64,000 bases of DNA from CAVPGP01 sp963718065 (lineage in GTDB: Bacteria; Actinomycetota; Thermoleophilia; Gaiellales; Gaiellaceae), in the NCBI GenBank assembly GCA_963718065.1, contig CAVQYE010000012.1, positions 1 to 64,000 of the forward strand. The letters run 5' to 3'. A program made the translations under genes and the position numbers. The notes beneath the pieces were generated by a model. It searched no databases. It saw only the letters and a program-made list of their open reading frames with translations, and was not told the origin of the DNA. Numbering within the stretch: the first letter of the stretch is position 1; each line of letters begins with the position of its first letter. Shown piece after piece: positions 1 through 8,338 of this stretch.

Positions 1-45
1 CTCCGGTCGGAGTTTAGCCCGGATCGGCAGGGTGCCACTGGTCGG

Positions 46-714
46 TCAAGCGAGGTCTTCGAACCGCTGCCGGACCGCTGCGACCGTGCTGCCGTAGACC
101 GGTTCGCCGAGGACGGCGGTGCCGAGCTCGACTGCTTCGCGGACGATCTGCTCCCGTTCGCTCTCGAGGCCCGTGCGGGCGACGAAGAGGGCGGCTCGGG
201 CGCGGCCGCCCCAGTCGACGAGGTCGTCGCCGGCCTCGATCGGGGCGGTGACACGGGGCGCTGCGCGGAGCCGTTCCGCGGCGGCCAAAGCCCGCGCGGC
301 GAGTTCCGGCTGCTCGCGTTCGGCTGCGGCCGCCGACGCTTCCAGCTCCCCGGCCGCCTCCTCGGCGCGCGCCAGGCGAAACTCACCGGTCGCGACGGCG
401 TCCTCGGCGCGGGTCAGCGCTCGCTGCGCTTCTGTGATCCGGCCCGCGTCGCCGCGGCTCTCGGCCTCTGCCAGCTCGGCCGCCGCCTCGCTCGCGGCGC
501 TGCGCCGCTGGTCGAGCTGAGCGCGGGCGGCTGCACGATGCTCGGCGGCCTCGGTCCGGAGCGCCGGCAACCGGTCGAAGAACTCGCGTAGCTCGGCGGC
601 CCGCGCGCGGATCGCATGCGTCTCTTCCTCGAGCGACGACACCGTCTCGAGCGCGGCCGCCACCCGCTCGTCCCGGGCAGCGAGCTCCTGGACGTATTCG
701 AGTGCGTCGTTCAC
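46..714 (-). CDS. Coiled-coil protein of unknown function
   Basis: No family recognised. The 222-residue product begins at GTG (complement of 712-714) and is rich in Ala, Glu and Arg with heptad-like spacing over roughly residues 10-165, so a long soluble helical coiled coil is likely. No signal peptide, membrane segment or cysteine is seen. The last ~50 residues are less repetitive and contain the only Trp (DLVDWGG). Its GTG shares four bases (GTGA) with the stop of the formate dehydrogenase gene, so the two are probably translated from one message. Function cannot be assigned; a structural or accessory role is only a guess. Confidence 0.7.
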   Translation of the reverse strand: MNDALEYVQELAARDERVAAALETVSSLEEETHAIRARAAELREFFDRLPALRTEAAEHRAAARAQLDQRRSAASEAAAELAEAESRGDAGRITEAQRALTRAEDAVATGEFRLARAEEAAGELEASAAAAEREQPELAARALAAAERLRAAPRVTAPIEAGDDLVDWGGRARAALFVARTGLESEREQIVREAVELGTAVLGEPVYGSTVAAVRQRFEDLA

Positions 715-1915
715 GCCGTGAAGCGTGCCGCCTCGTCGGAGCCGCCGGTCGCGTCGCCGGCGCTGTAGGAGTGGGCGCCGGCGCCGGCGAGCTTGCCGCC
801 GTCGACGATCAGGTACTCCTCGCGGATCGGGCGCCCGTCGAACCAGCACTCGAGGATCTCGCGCGTGCCGGCCGCGTAGCGGGCCTGGGCGGAGAGGCTC
901 GTGCCGGAGGTGTGCGGCGTCATGCCGTGGTGGGGCATCGTGCGCCAGGGGTGGTCCTGCGGCGCCGGCTGCGGGAACCAGACGTCGCCGGCGTAGCCGG
1001 CCAGCTGCCCGCTCTCGCAGCGCGCGCGCGACCGCGTCGCGGTCGCAGATCTTGCCGCGGGCGGTGTTGATCAGGTAGGCGCCGCGCTTCATCTTGCGCG
1101 ATCAGCTCGTCGTCGAACAGGTGCTCGGTCTCGGGGTGCAGCGGCGCGTTGATCGTGACCACGTCGCAGACGCGCGACCAGCGACTCGACGCGTCGGGTG
1201 GAAGGTGACGCCGAGCTCCTCCTCGACCTCGGCCGGCAGGCGGTGGCGGTCGGTGTAGTGCAGGCCGACCTCGAACGGCTTCAGCCGGCGCAGCACCGCC
1301 GAGCCGATCCGGCCGGCGGCGACCGTCCCGACCTGCATCCCCTCCAGGTCGTAGGAGCGCGAGACGCAGTCGGCGATGTTCCAGCCGCCCTTGACCACCC
1401 ACTGGTAGGAGGGGATGTAGTTGCGGACCAGCGCCGAGGATCATCATCACGACGTGCTCGGCGACGCTGATGCTGTTGGAGTAGGTCACCTCGGCGACCG
1501 TGATGCCCGTGCTCGATCGCCGCCTGCAGGTCGACGTGGTCGGAGCCGATCCCGGCGGTGATCGCCAGCTTCAGCTTCGGCGCCTTGGCGATCCGCTCGG
1601 CCGTCAGGTAGGCGGGCCAGAACGGCTGCGAGATGACGACCTCGGCGTCCGGCAGCTCGCGCTCGAAGACCGAGTCCGGGCCGTCCTTGTCGGAGGTGAC
1701 GACCAGCCGGTGCCCGCGCTCCTCGAGGAACTCGCGCAGGCCGAGCTCGCCGGAGACGCTGCCGAGCAGCTCGCCGGGCGTGAAGTCGATCGCCTCCGGC
1801 GTCGGCGTCGTCTGGCCGTCGTGGTAGCGCTCGATCTTCGGGATGTCGTCGCGCGCGTAGACGGCGGATAGCCGTCGACCGGATCGTCGTAGAGCACGCA
1901 GAGCACGTTCGCCAT
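711..1915 (-). pseudogene. fdh: NAD-dependent formate dehydrogenase, interrupted by about six frameshifts
   Basis: Joined across frames, this is a full-length (~400 aa) D-2-hydroxyacid-dehydrogenase-type formate dehydrogenase (formate + NAD+ to CO2 + NADH, cytosolic). Landmarks in order are the start MANVLCVLYDDPVDGYP, the substrate loop QPFWPAYLTAERI, NSISVAEHVVM (catalytic Asn), a Rossmann stretch ending RIGSAVLRRLKPF, TINAPLHPETEHLFDD, NTARGKICDRDAV (catalytic Arg), and TPHTSGTSLSAQARYAAG (catalytic His). These match the known FDH residues. The frame changes near 1868, 1500, 1440, 1180, 1095 and 1010. Most are explained by one extra or missing base in a doubled base; for example an extra A near 1095 separates LIAQ from MKRGAY. 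The conserved order and complete length suggest assembly indels rather than old decay. The start ATG follows GGAAGGGG. Confidence 0.85.
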
Positions 1916-2022
1916 GGCAAGCCGCCCCTTCCCGGCGCTCGCACGGGGTGCGCGAGAGCCAATCGTCGACCGAGCACTGCCATCGTGCACCCCGAGGCGT
2001 CCCGCGTCCAGCCGGGTCGAAC

Positions 2023-2051
2023 GCGGTGCGCCGCCGACGGCGGCGCACCGC
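2023..2051 (-). terminator. GC-rich hairpin downstream of the FAD oxidase
   Basis: A perfect 13-bp stem (GCGGTGCGCCGCC with its complement) closes a 3-base GAC loop about 10 bases past the stop of the gene ending at 2061. There is no clear T-run, so this is a terminator or 3'-stabilising stem by position only. Confidence 0.5.
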
Positions 2052-2060
2052 TGGTTTGGG

Positions 2061-3452
2061 CTAAGCCGCAGGCCTGATGTTCTGGTTCACCCGGAGCGTG
2101 TTGTCCGGGTCGAACTCCGCCTTCGCGCGGGCGAGCCGGTCGTAGTTCTCGCCGTAGGTCGCTCTCACGCGCTCGTCGCCTTCCTCCATCATGAAGTTGA
2201 CGTACGCACCGCCGGCCGAGTATGGGTGCACGGACTCCCAGTAGCCGACCGTCCAGTCACGCAGGGCCGAGGCGCCGGCGGGATCCGGGTCGACGCCGAT
2301 GATCACCTGCGCGTAGCGGGTGTCGCGATATGCCCAGGGCGTGTCGGTCGCGCCGACGTCGTGCGCCGCACCGTCGATCGGATAGATGTGGGTGCCCGAC
2401 TTCCAGGTCGGCATCTTGCTGTTCCACTCGGCGTTCAACTTGATCGACTCGTCCGGGAGCTCGTTGACGAAGTCGGCGCGCCAGTACCACTGGTCGCCGG
2501 GGCCGTAGAGGGGGTCGAAGGCGCTGTTCAGCGCGGGGAGCGGCATCCGCTGTGCACCGTTCATGAGCGGCGTACCGACCGCGAGCATCGGCGCCATCAG
2601 CTCCGCCGCCTCCTCGTCGGTGCCGACGATGCACCAGACGATCCCGCAGACCTTCCGCAGGTGGATCTCCTCCGGGAACGGCGGACCGGGTGGGACGGTG
2701 TGGAAGCAGAAGAAGCCGCTGGCGTTGCGCGGCAGCGTGGGCAAGAACTCGCGATACGCGGCCATGACCTCGTCGGCCTGCTCGATCGGCCAGAACGTCG
2801 GGCCGCCGAAGACGTCGCTCACCGGGTGGGCACGGAAGGTGAACTCCGTGACGACGCCGAAGTTGCCGCCGCCGCCGCGCAGGGCCCAGAAGAGCTCGGG
2901 GTTCTCGTCGGCGCTCGCGTTGACGATGCGGCCGTCGGGCAGAACGACCTCGGCGGCGAGCAGGTTGTCGATCGAAAGACCGTAGCCCCGGGTGAGATGG
3001 CCGATGCCGCCGCCGAGCGTCAGGCCGCCCACGCCGGTGGAGGCGATGACGCCACACGGAACGGCGAGGCCGTGCTCGTGCGTCGCGGCATCCACCTCGC
3101 CCCAGGTCGCGCCGCCGCCGACGCGAACCGTGCGGGTGGCCGGGTCGACGGAGACCGAGTTCAGCTGCGCCAGGTCGATCACGACGCCGTCGTCGACGCT
3201 GCCGAGGCCGGCGCCGTTGTGGCCGCCGCCACGGATCGCCAGCGGAAAACCGTGCTCGCGCGCGAGGCCGATGACGCGCGCGACGTCGTCTCGATTTGTG
3301 ACGCGCGCGATCAACGCCGGCCGCTTGTCGATCATCGCGTTGAAGAGCGCCCGAGCCTCGTCGTAACCTGGATCGACGGGGCCGATCAGCTCGCCTGTGA
3401 ACGCGGCACCAAGCTCTTGTTTTGCTGCTTCGGCGGGAGTGACACTGCTCAT
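2061..3452 (-). CDS. FAD-linked oxidase, berberine-bridge (BBE) type
   Basis: 463 residues with the two-part layout of the family: an N-terminal FAD_binding_4 domain (about 45-185) and a C-terminal BBE tail ending DNTLRVNQNI. RGGGHN at 75-80 supplies His78, the usual site of covalent 8-alpha-histidyl FAD attachment. GGLTLGGGIGHLTRGYGLS and RGGGGNFGVVTEF are the other FAD-contact motifs. There is a cysteine in LAVPCGVIAS, but it is not at the position of the second covalent link of bicovalent members, so single attachment is more likely. No signal peptide is visible. The ATG has a strong AGGAGG site. Substrate unknown; the family oxidises sugars, alkaloids and other alcohols. A second, more distant homologue lies at 36616-37963. 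Confidence 0.87.
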   Translation of the reverse strand: MSSVTPAEAAKQELGAAFTGELIGPVDPGYDEARALFNAMIDKRPALIARVTNRDDVARVIGLAREHGFPLAIRGGGHNGAGLGSVDDGVVIDLAQLNSVSVDPATRTVRVGGGATWGEVDAATHEHGLAVPCGVIASTGVGGLTLGGGIGHLTRGYGLSIDNLLAAEVVLPDGRIVNASADENPELFWALRGGGGNFGVVTEFTFRAHPVSDVFGGPTFWPIEQADEVMAAYREFLPTLPRNASGFFCFHTVPPGPPFPEEIHLRKVCGIVWCIVGTDEEAAELMAPMLAVGTPLMNGAQRMPLPALNSAFDPLYGPGDQWYWRADFVNELPDESIKLNAEWNSKMPTWKSGTHIYPIDGAAHDVGATDTPWAYRDTRYAQVIIGVDPDPAGASALRDWTVGYWESVHPYSAGGAYVNFMMEEGDERVRATYGENYDRLARAKAEFDPDNTLRVNQNIRPAA

Positions 3453-3564
3453 CCGATTTGCCTCCTAGCTTCTCGTCGGCCATTTTCGACACGACGACCT
3501 TTCAAACTAGAACGGTTGGGGACGGCTGTCTATTTCACGGCGGCCGATAGCCTGATGCGTTCCG

Positions 3565-3873
3565 ATGCTCGAGCTCCGGCCGAACTGCGAGCTGTGCGAC
3601 AAGGATCTGCCTCCCGAGGCGGCCGACGCGCGGATCTGCTCCTACGAGTGCACGTTCTGCACCGCCTGCGTCGAGGAGGCTCTCCACGACGTGTGCCCGA
3701 ACTGCGGTGGCGGCTTTCAGGCGCGGCCGATCCGTCCGCAAGAAGCTTGGCGGGAAGGCACGGGCCTCGTCAACGACCCGGCGGGTCTTCGCCGTCGTCA
3801 CACGCCGTACACCCGTGAGGAGATCGCTGCGTTCGGCGAGAGCCTGCGCGGTGTGGCGCCCGGCGAGCGGTAG
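3565..3873 (+). CDS. DUF1272 zinc-ribbon-like protein
   Basis: 102 residues matching DUF1272: start MLELRPNCELCDKDLPP, then ICSYECTFCTACVE and VCPNCGGG. Eight cysteines occur at 8, 11, 25, 29, 32, 35, 44 and 47, spaced as CxxC-type pairs that could bind two metal ions. The core ends near residue 60; the Arg-rich tail is longer than in short members. No function is established for the family. It is divergent from the FAD oxidase, with the 110 bp between them presumably holding both promoters. Confidence 0.85.
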   Translation: MLELRPNCELCDKDLPPEAADARICSYECTFCTACVEEALHDVCPNCGGGFQARPIRPQEAWREGTGLVNDPAGLRRRHTPYTREEIAAFGESLRGVAPGER

Positions 3874-3880
3874 CTAGGTT

Positions 3881-4263
3881 GTGACATCGACGATTCCGGG
3901 CCACTTCTCGTCTACGACGGCGACTGCTCGTTCTGTACCTCGAGCGCGCGTTGGATCGCCGCTCGCTGGCACGGTCCCGCCCGTGCCGTCGCGTGGCAGC
4001 ACCTCAGCCCCGCCGAGCTCGAGCGGCTCGCGCTGACGGAAGACGAGGTGCGCGGCGCGGCGTGGTGGATCGACGAGTCCGGCCGGCGGTCGCGCGGCCA
4101 TCTCGCGATCGCCCGAGCGCTCGCCGCTTCGTCGGGCTGGCCGGCGGTCTGCGGCCGCGTGCTGCTCGTTCCGCCTTTCAGTTGGATCGCGCGCGCTCTG
4201 TATCCGGTGGTCGCACGCTGGCGGCACCGTCTTCCGGGCGGGACGCCGGCCTGCCGGGTGTGA
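3881..4263 (+). CDS. DCC-family thiol-disulfide oxidoreductase (DUF393), frameshift near the start
   Basis: The body reads LLVYDGDCSFCTSSARWIA and continues to PACRV, matching the DCC family. Its DxxCxxC motif (DGDCSFC) is the thioredoxin-like redox pair. In that frame no start codon exists after the preceding TAG. Starting from GTG at 3881 gives VTSTIPG, which joins LLVYDGD if one base is added near 3898-3902, so a single-base deletion is the simplest reading. The product would be about 127 aa and cytosolic. It is followed by a GTGA overlap with the acetyltransferase gene. Confidence 0.7.
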
Positions 4264-4709
4264 GCGCCGAGCTGCAGACCGAGGTCGTGCGGGACGGCGT
4301 CGCGTACCGCTGGCGCGGCCCACTGACGGATGCCGAGCTGGTTGAGCTCGTGACTGCGGACGGTGGCCGGGCCGAGGCGGGCTGGTGGGACCGGATCCGG
4401 CCGCACAGCCTCGGCTGGGTGAGCGCTCGCCGCGCCGACGGCCTGCTCGTCGGCTTCGTCAACGTCGCGTGGGACGGGGGTGACCACGCATTCCTGATCG
4501 ATACGAAGACGCATGGCTTGCATCAGCACGAAGGGATCGGGACGCGTCTCGTTCAACTGGCAGTGCAGCAGGCGAAGGCCGCAGGGTGCGAGTGGCTGCA
4601 CGTCGACTTCGACGCCGGTCTGGAGACGTTCTACTTCGACGCGTGCGGGTTCCGACCGACCGCGGCCGGGCTGATCCATCTTCCGTCGATCGATAGCGTT
4701 GAGGCGTGA
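4260..4709 (+). CDS. GNAT-family N-acetyltransferase
   Basis: 149 residues with the GNAT fold signature. A central strand GLLVGFVNVAWDGG precedes the acetyl-CoA loop region HEGIGTRLVQLAVQQAKAAG (the Q/RxxGxG/A motif appears as HEGIGT). It ends with FYFDACGFRPT, typical of motif B. The start GTG overlaps the upstream stop (GTGA). Acceptor substrate unknown. It lies in a run of four small codirectional genes (3881-5552) with four-base overlaps, so co-expression is likely. Confidence 0.78.
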   Translation: MSAELQTEVVRDGVAYRWRGPLTDAELVELVTADGGRAEAGWWDRIRPHSLGWVSARRADGLLVGFVNVAWDGGDHAFLIDTKTHGLHQHEGIGTRLVQLAVQQAKAAGCEWLHVDFDAGLETFYFDACGFRPTAAGLIHLPSIDSVEA

Positions 4710-5143
4710 AGCCCAACCGCTCCATTCCGGCGTCCACGGTCGTTCCCGTTCTCATCTATCCGAACGTCCGCGAGGCGGTCGCCTGGCTCGGCAAGGCGTT
4801 CGGGTTCGAGGAGCGCCTGCAGATCGGCGAGAGCCACCGCTCGCAACTCAGCGTCGGTGACGGCGCTGTGATTGCCGCCGACGTGCGCGCGGAGCAGCAC
4901 CCGCCGCGGCCGGGCGAGGTGACCCACTGGGTGCTGGTGCGCGTCGAGGACGCCCGCGCACATTGCGAGCGCGCCCGGTCCAACGGTGCCCTGATCCTGA
5001 TGGAGCCCACCGACTTCGAGTACGGCGAACGCCAGTACGCGGCCGAGGACCTGGCCGGCCACCGGTGGACGTTCTCCGAGACGCTCGACGACGTCGACCC
5101 GGCCGCCTGGGGCGGGACGCTTGTCGACCGGCGCCCCGCGTAA
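4706..5143 (+). CDS. VOC-superfamily (glyoxalase/bleomycin-resistance-like) protein
   Basis: 145 residues. The opening VVPVLIYPNVREAVAWLGKAFGFEE and the closing YAAEDLAGHRWTFSET are the two beta-alpha-beta-beta-beta halves of a VOC fold. Family members bind a divalent metal or act as binding or resistance proteins. This sub-type (YP.VREAVAWL..FGF) is usually annotated only as a glyoxalase-like protein. It starts on GTG sharing GTGA with the acetyltransferase stop. Ligand unknown. Confidence 0.8.
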   Translation: MKPNRSIPASTVVPVLIYPNVREAVAWLGKAFGFEERLQIGESHRSQLSVGDGAVIAADVRAEQHPPRPGEVTHWVLVRVEDARAHCERARSNGALILMEPTDFEYGERQYAAEDLAGHRWTFSETLDDVDPAAWGGTLVDRRPA

Positions 5144-5152
5144 GCTCGCCCG

Positions 5153-5552
5153 ATGAGGTCTGCACTTCCACGCCTTCCTGCGCATCCTCGGGATCGGTGC
5201 ACTGGTCGCCGGCGGAGCGGCAGTGGTCTTCGCCGTGATCGTCGTGATCGTCCTCCTCGGGCCGCTCGTCTTCTGGCTCGCCTGGAACGTGCTGGACTTC
5301 GGCCCCGCAATCGGCCTGCCCGAGCTCGGCTTCTGGGGCATCGTGCTGGCGACGCTGTTCCTGGTCGTCGGCTGGCTGCCCAAGGTCGTGATCACCGGCA
5401 TCGTCTTCCTCGTCGACCCGGATTGGTTCCAGGGGTCGGCGCGAGTGCATTGGCCCGAGCCGACGTTCCGCAACTTCGTCGCCGTCGCGCTGTTGTCACT
5501 GCTCGCGTCACGGCCCCACGCGCAGGCGAAGAAACAGCGCTACAGCACGTAG
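5153..5552 (+). CDS. Small integral membrane protein, probable frameshift at the N-terminus
   Basis: The open frame reads HFHAFLRILGIGALVAGGAA and on through several hydrophobic stretches, giving about three membrane segments. It finishes with a conserved-looking WPEPTFRNF and a basic tail. In this frame the first usable start is GTG 5223, which would cut the first helix in half. The ATG at 5153 joins it if one base is added or two removed near 5160. I prefer the longer form. No family recognised. Its TAG stop is the first three bases of the repeat at 5550. Confidence 0.55.
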
Positions 5553-5715
5553 GAGGGATTGGCGAAATAACGGCTGTGCCGCCGGGCCGCGCTGCTCGCC
5601 CCGATCCGGCGTCCTCGGTCGCATCCGTAGGCACCACTACGAACGCTCCCTGCGTCCTTGGCTCGGTACGAGCATCGCACCCCGGCGACGAGCGACATTC
5701 CGCCAATCCCTCCTA
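5550..5715. repeat. Short element with 15-bp terminal inverted repeats, between convergent genes
   Basis: TAGGAGGGATTGGCG at 5550-5564 is matched exactly, inverted, at 5701-5715. The 166-bp unit fills the gap between two convergent genes. Its left TAG is the stop codon of the membrane protein, and the right copy begins 3 bases past the cupin stop. The interior holds no open frame of note and a small hairpin at 5626-5641. A third copy of the 15-mer is at 16341. It resembles a MITE or a repeated 3'-end element; no target-site duplication is evident. Confidence 0.6.
5626..5641. repeat. Hairpin motif CGTAG-N6-CTACG
   Basis: CGTAGGCACCACTACG forms a 5-bp stem with a 6-base loop. A closely related sequence, CGTAGTAACCACTATG, is at 61225-61240 in another intergenic gap. 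Significance unknown. Confidence 0.4.
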
Positions 5716-5718
5716 GAC

Positions 5719-6165
5719 CTAGACGGCGCTCTCCCAGCCTTCTTCGCCTTCCCAGTACGGGACCGCCGTGCCGCGCTTGAAGATCAGCTCGGTCTCGTCG
5801 TCGGGAAAGACACCGATCTTGTCGCTGTCGGGGTAGACGGCGACGGCCGGCGCCGAGCGACGCGAGAACATCATCATCCTCGCCGGCGACTCGGCCCGGT
5901 TCATGATCTTGTGCGCGCCGGCGGGACCGGCAGGGAAGCAGACGATGTCGCCACGCTCGAGCGACAGCTCACCGTCGGGTGTGCGCACGACGAGTGTGCC
6001 GTCGAGAACGAGCAGCCATTCCTCGTCGTACTCGTAGTGATACGGGCACGAGCTTCGACCCGGCTCCAGGTCGTAGATGTACATGAGGGTCTCCGTCGAG
6101 CCCATCGCCTGGCCGACGTCGATCCTGCCCGGATTCTCGGCGCTGAAGACGTTGATCTTCGCCAT
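5719..6165 (-). CDS. Cupin-domain protein
   Basis: 148 residues forming one cupin barrel. Motif 1 is YHYEYDEEWLLVLDGTLVV (His43, Glu49 as likely metal ligands) and motif 2 is RGDIVCFPAGPAGAHKIMN (His85). The C-terminal ~45 residues carry a conserved-looking tail (PDSDKIGVFPDDE) found in a cupin subgroup of unknown role. Cytosolic; reaction not predictable from sequence. It is convergent with the membrane-protein gene across the inverted-repeat element. The ATG at 6165 is followed by KINVFS. Confidence 0.82.
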   Translation of the reverse strand: MAKINVFSAENPGRIDVGQAMGSTETLMYIYDLEPGRSSCPYHYEYDEEWLLVLDGTLVVRTPDGELSLERGDIVCFPAGPAGAHKIMNRAESPARMMMFSRRSAPAVAVYPDSDKIGVFPDDETELIFKRGTAVPYWEGEEGWESAV

Positions 6166-6197
6166 GGCGATCCGAGTATCGCAGGCGCCGGTCGAAG

Positions 6198-6617
6198 CTA
6201 CTGCCCAGCCGCGGGGCGCGGCCGGTAGTCCGACGGGCCGGCCAGTACGACGAGGTAACCATCGGGATCGCGCAGCCAGATCTCTCGCTGCTTGGCGTTG
6301 GGGTTCACGTGCACGTCACGCTCGACCGCGGCTTCGGCAGCTCTCACGCGCTCCACTGCTGCGTCGAAGTCCGTGACCTCGAACCAGAGCAGAGTGCCGT
6401 TCCCGAGCGGCACGTCATGTGACGCGAGAGGCCCGTGGTGGTCCTCGACGTCGATGTGGTGCAACTGCAGGATGAGCTCCCCGTCGCTGACGAGTTGCTC
6501 GTACTGCTCGCCTCCGTGCGCGCTCTCGGCCCCGAGGATCTGCGCGTAGAACCGGCTCGATGCCGGGACATCGCGGACGACGATCATTGGCTGCGGCCAG
6601 ACCCGCGCGGTCACCAA
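6198..6617 (-). CDS. VOC-superfamily (glyoxalase-like) protein
   Basis: About 138 residues. PMIVVRDVPASSRFYAQILG at the front and REIWLRDPDGYLVVLAG at the back are the paired VOC halves. His and Glu positions (LQLHHIDVE, GTLLWFEV, DPDGYLVVL) suit metal binding. The start is uncertain: TTG 6617 and GTG 6614 both precede the conserved core. It is unrelated at close range to the other VOC gene at 4706. Ligand unknown. Confidence 0.78.
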   Translation of the reverse strand: MVTARVWPQPMIVVRDVPASSRFYAQILGAESAHGGEQYEQLVSDGELILQLHHIDVEDHHGPLASHDVPLGNGTLLWFEVTDFDAAVERVRAAEAAVERDVHVNPNAKQREIWLRDPDGYLVVLAGPSDYRPRPAAGQ

Positions 6618-6631
6618 GGCACCTTCCGGGT

Positions 6632-6865
6632 CTAGCTCGACTCAGCCTCGGTGTCCTCGAGCAGAGCCCGGGCCGCCTCCGCGTCGGACTCGTGGACGAG
6701 GATCTCGCGTGGGCCCGCGGCCGTGAATTCCTCGAGCGACGAATCGATCGCCGTGGTGTCGCGGTAGGCGCAGGCGATGCCGGCCGAGCGAAGCAACCCG
6801 CAGACCACTTCGGCTTCCGACTCTCCAGACACCACCTTCACCACGACGCCGTCGTCTGGATCCAT
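6632..6865 (-). CDS. DUF2007-type putative signal-transducing protein
   Basis: 77 residues reading VVVKVVSGESEAEVVCGLLR, then SAGIACAYRDT, and ending ILVHESDAEAARALLED. This is the layout of DUF2007, a small PII-like alpha/beta fold of unproven signalling function. It is acidic and cytosolic, and lies in tandem with the VOC gene (14-bp gap), so probably co-transcribed from the region around 6866-6939. Confidence 0.75.
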   Translation of the reverse strand: MDPDDGVVVKVVSGESEAEVVCGLLRSAGIACAYRDTTAIDSSLEEFTAAGPREILVHESDAEAARALLEDTEAESS

Positions 6866-6939
6866 AACCGGAGGCTACTCCACAGCCGCCCTTCGGTCCT
6901 GAGGGAGGGGAAGCGGCGACGAGTATCGTCCGCGTCCGG

Positions 6940-7869
6940 ATGCAGAGCGAAGAGTCCGTGATCGACTGGCTCCTTGCCGGCGACCCCGCGATCCGCTGGC
7001 AGGTGATGCGCGACCTACTCGACGAGCCGCCCGAGGTGTGGGAACCGGAGCGCCGCCGGACGTCCGAGAGCGGCTGGGTCGCCGACCTGCTCGGGCACCA
7101 GCGGCCGGACGGCGAGTGGCCGAAGGGACGTTGGACAGCCTCTGTCTGGACGCTGCTGCTGCTCGTCGCGTGCGGGCTTCCCGAGAGCCATCCGGCCGGA
7201 CGCGTGCCGATCGAGGGCTTGCTCGGTCGATTCATGCCGCCAGGAGAGGAGGTCGACGGCACCTTCCTGCTGAAGCGCGTCGATCTCTGTCATCTCGGAT
7301 TCTGGGTCGGGCTCGGCGGGCACTTCCTGGGGGACGATCCGCGCCTGCCTCCTCTTGGCGCGGCGGTGCTCAGTGCGCAGCTCGACGACGGCGGCTGGAA
7401 CTGCCACATGCGCAACCGTCCGAGCACGCGACATAGCTCCTTCCATACGACCTTCAACGTCCTCGAGAACCTTCGCATCGCGGCCGCTCGAGGGATCGTT
7501 CCAGAGCCTGTGTTCCGCGACGCCGAAAGTCGAGCGGTCGAGTTCATGCTCGCTCATCGCCTGTACCGATCCGACCGCACAGGCCAGGTCGTCTCAGAAA
7601 GGTTCACGCACCTCACCTACCCATGGCATTGGCACTACACCGTCCTGCGCGGTCTCGACTATCTGCGCCTGACGCCCGCGATCTCGGACGAGCGAGTCGA
7701 GGATTCGATCGACATGCTGCGCGAGAGGTGCAAGCCGAACGGGCGGTGGCCGCTGCAGAAGCGCATTCCCGGAACGCTCCTCGTCGAGATGGAGAAGCCC
7801 GGCAGGGACAGCCGCTGGAACACGTTGCGTGCGCTCCGTGTTCTGCGGCTCCGCGACAGCGTCACGTAG
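6940..7869 (+). CDS. Alpha/alpha-toroid (prenyltransferase/squalene-cyclase-like) protein
   Basis: 309 residues. Repeated short motifs of the type GGWNC, DGEWP and NGRWPLQ separated by helical pairs are typical of the terpenoid-cyclase/prenyltransferase alpha-alpha toroid. The DxDD motif of true squalene cyclases is not present, and no signal peptide is seen. The family is common in bacteria but mostly uncharacterised. ATG 6940 is used (MQSEESVIDWLLAGDPAIRW). The gene is alone on its strand, divergent from the DUF2007 gene. Confidence 0.7.
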   Translation: MQSEESVIDWLLAGDPAIRWQVMRDLLDEPPEVWEPERRRTSESGWVADLLGHQRPDGEWPKGRWTASVWTLLLLVACGLPESHPAGRVPIEGLLGRFMPPGEEVDGTFLLKRVDLCHLGFWVGLGGHFLGDDPRLPPLGAAVLSAQLDDGGWNCHMRNRPSTRHSSFHTTFNVLENLRIAAARGIVPEPVFRDAESRAVEFMLAHRLYRSDRTGQVVSERFTHLTYPWHWHYTVLRGLDYLRLTPAISDERVEDSIDMLRERCKPNGRWPLQKRIPGTLLVEMEKPGRDSRWNTLRALRVLRLRDSVT

Positions 7870-8039
7870 TGCCCCTGAGTGGTGGTCCGAGCCGCGGCGG
7901 TTCGTCAGGCCGGCTTGCTGAAGAGAGCGAAGAACCCGCGCGGTGATGCGACGGCGCTCTGGCAGCAGCCGAAGGCTCAAGCCTGCGCCGATCAAGAGCA
8001 ACACGACGGTCGACGGGACGCCTCCCCGGCAGTGTGCGC

Positions 8040-8189
8040 TTAGTCGGCGGTCGAATCCGAGGACGGCTTCGGCTGACGCGGTTCTCGTACACCGGCGTCC
8101 GGCGGTTCACGTTTGGGTGGCTTCCGCTTCCTCAGCACCTGAATCGACAGGCTGGTCGGATCGGAGGTGTATGACCGCTTCTTCGCCAT
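8040..8189 (-). CDS. Possible small basic protein (49 aa)
   Basis: An open frame gives MAKKRSYTSDPTSLSIQVLR followed by a Lys/Arg/Pro-rich tail ending in TAD. It is strongly basic and looks disordered or nucleic-acid-binding. No family recognised and no clear ribosome site upstream, so coding is uncertain. It is the only plausible gene in the 470-bp gap between 7870 and 8338; the rest of that gap shows nothing convincing. Confidence 0.3.
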   Translation of the reverse strand: MAKKRSYTSDPTSLSIQVLRKRKPPKREPPDAGVREPRQPKPSSDSTAD

Positions 8190-8338
8190 GTCGAGACGCT
8201 ACGCAAAGCACGGCGCTCGGTGATTGCAGTTCGGCGCTAAGTTGGACGGTCGCCTGAAGTCACTTCGGACTCCTTGGTGAACCCGACGGCTCCGACCGCT
8301 GCGTGGCGACGACGACACTTCCTTCCAGGAGGCGCGCT

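Noticed and set aside
1914..3818. 634-codon plus-strand open frame
   Set aside because: It is antisense to the FAD oxidase and arises from high GC at third positions; composition is Arg/Val/Asp-rich with no domain.
7594..8004. Minus-strand frame with a short hydrophobic stretch (VVLLLIGAGLSLRLLPERRR)
   Set aside because: Most of it is antisense to the toroid gene. The hydrophobic piece looks a little like a C-terminal sorting anchor but has no start or body of its own.
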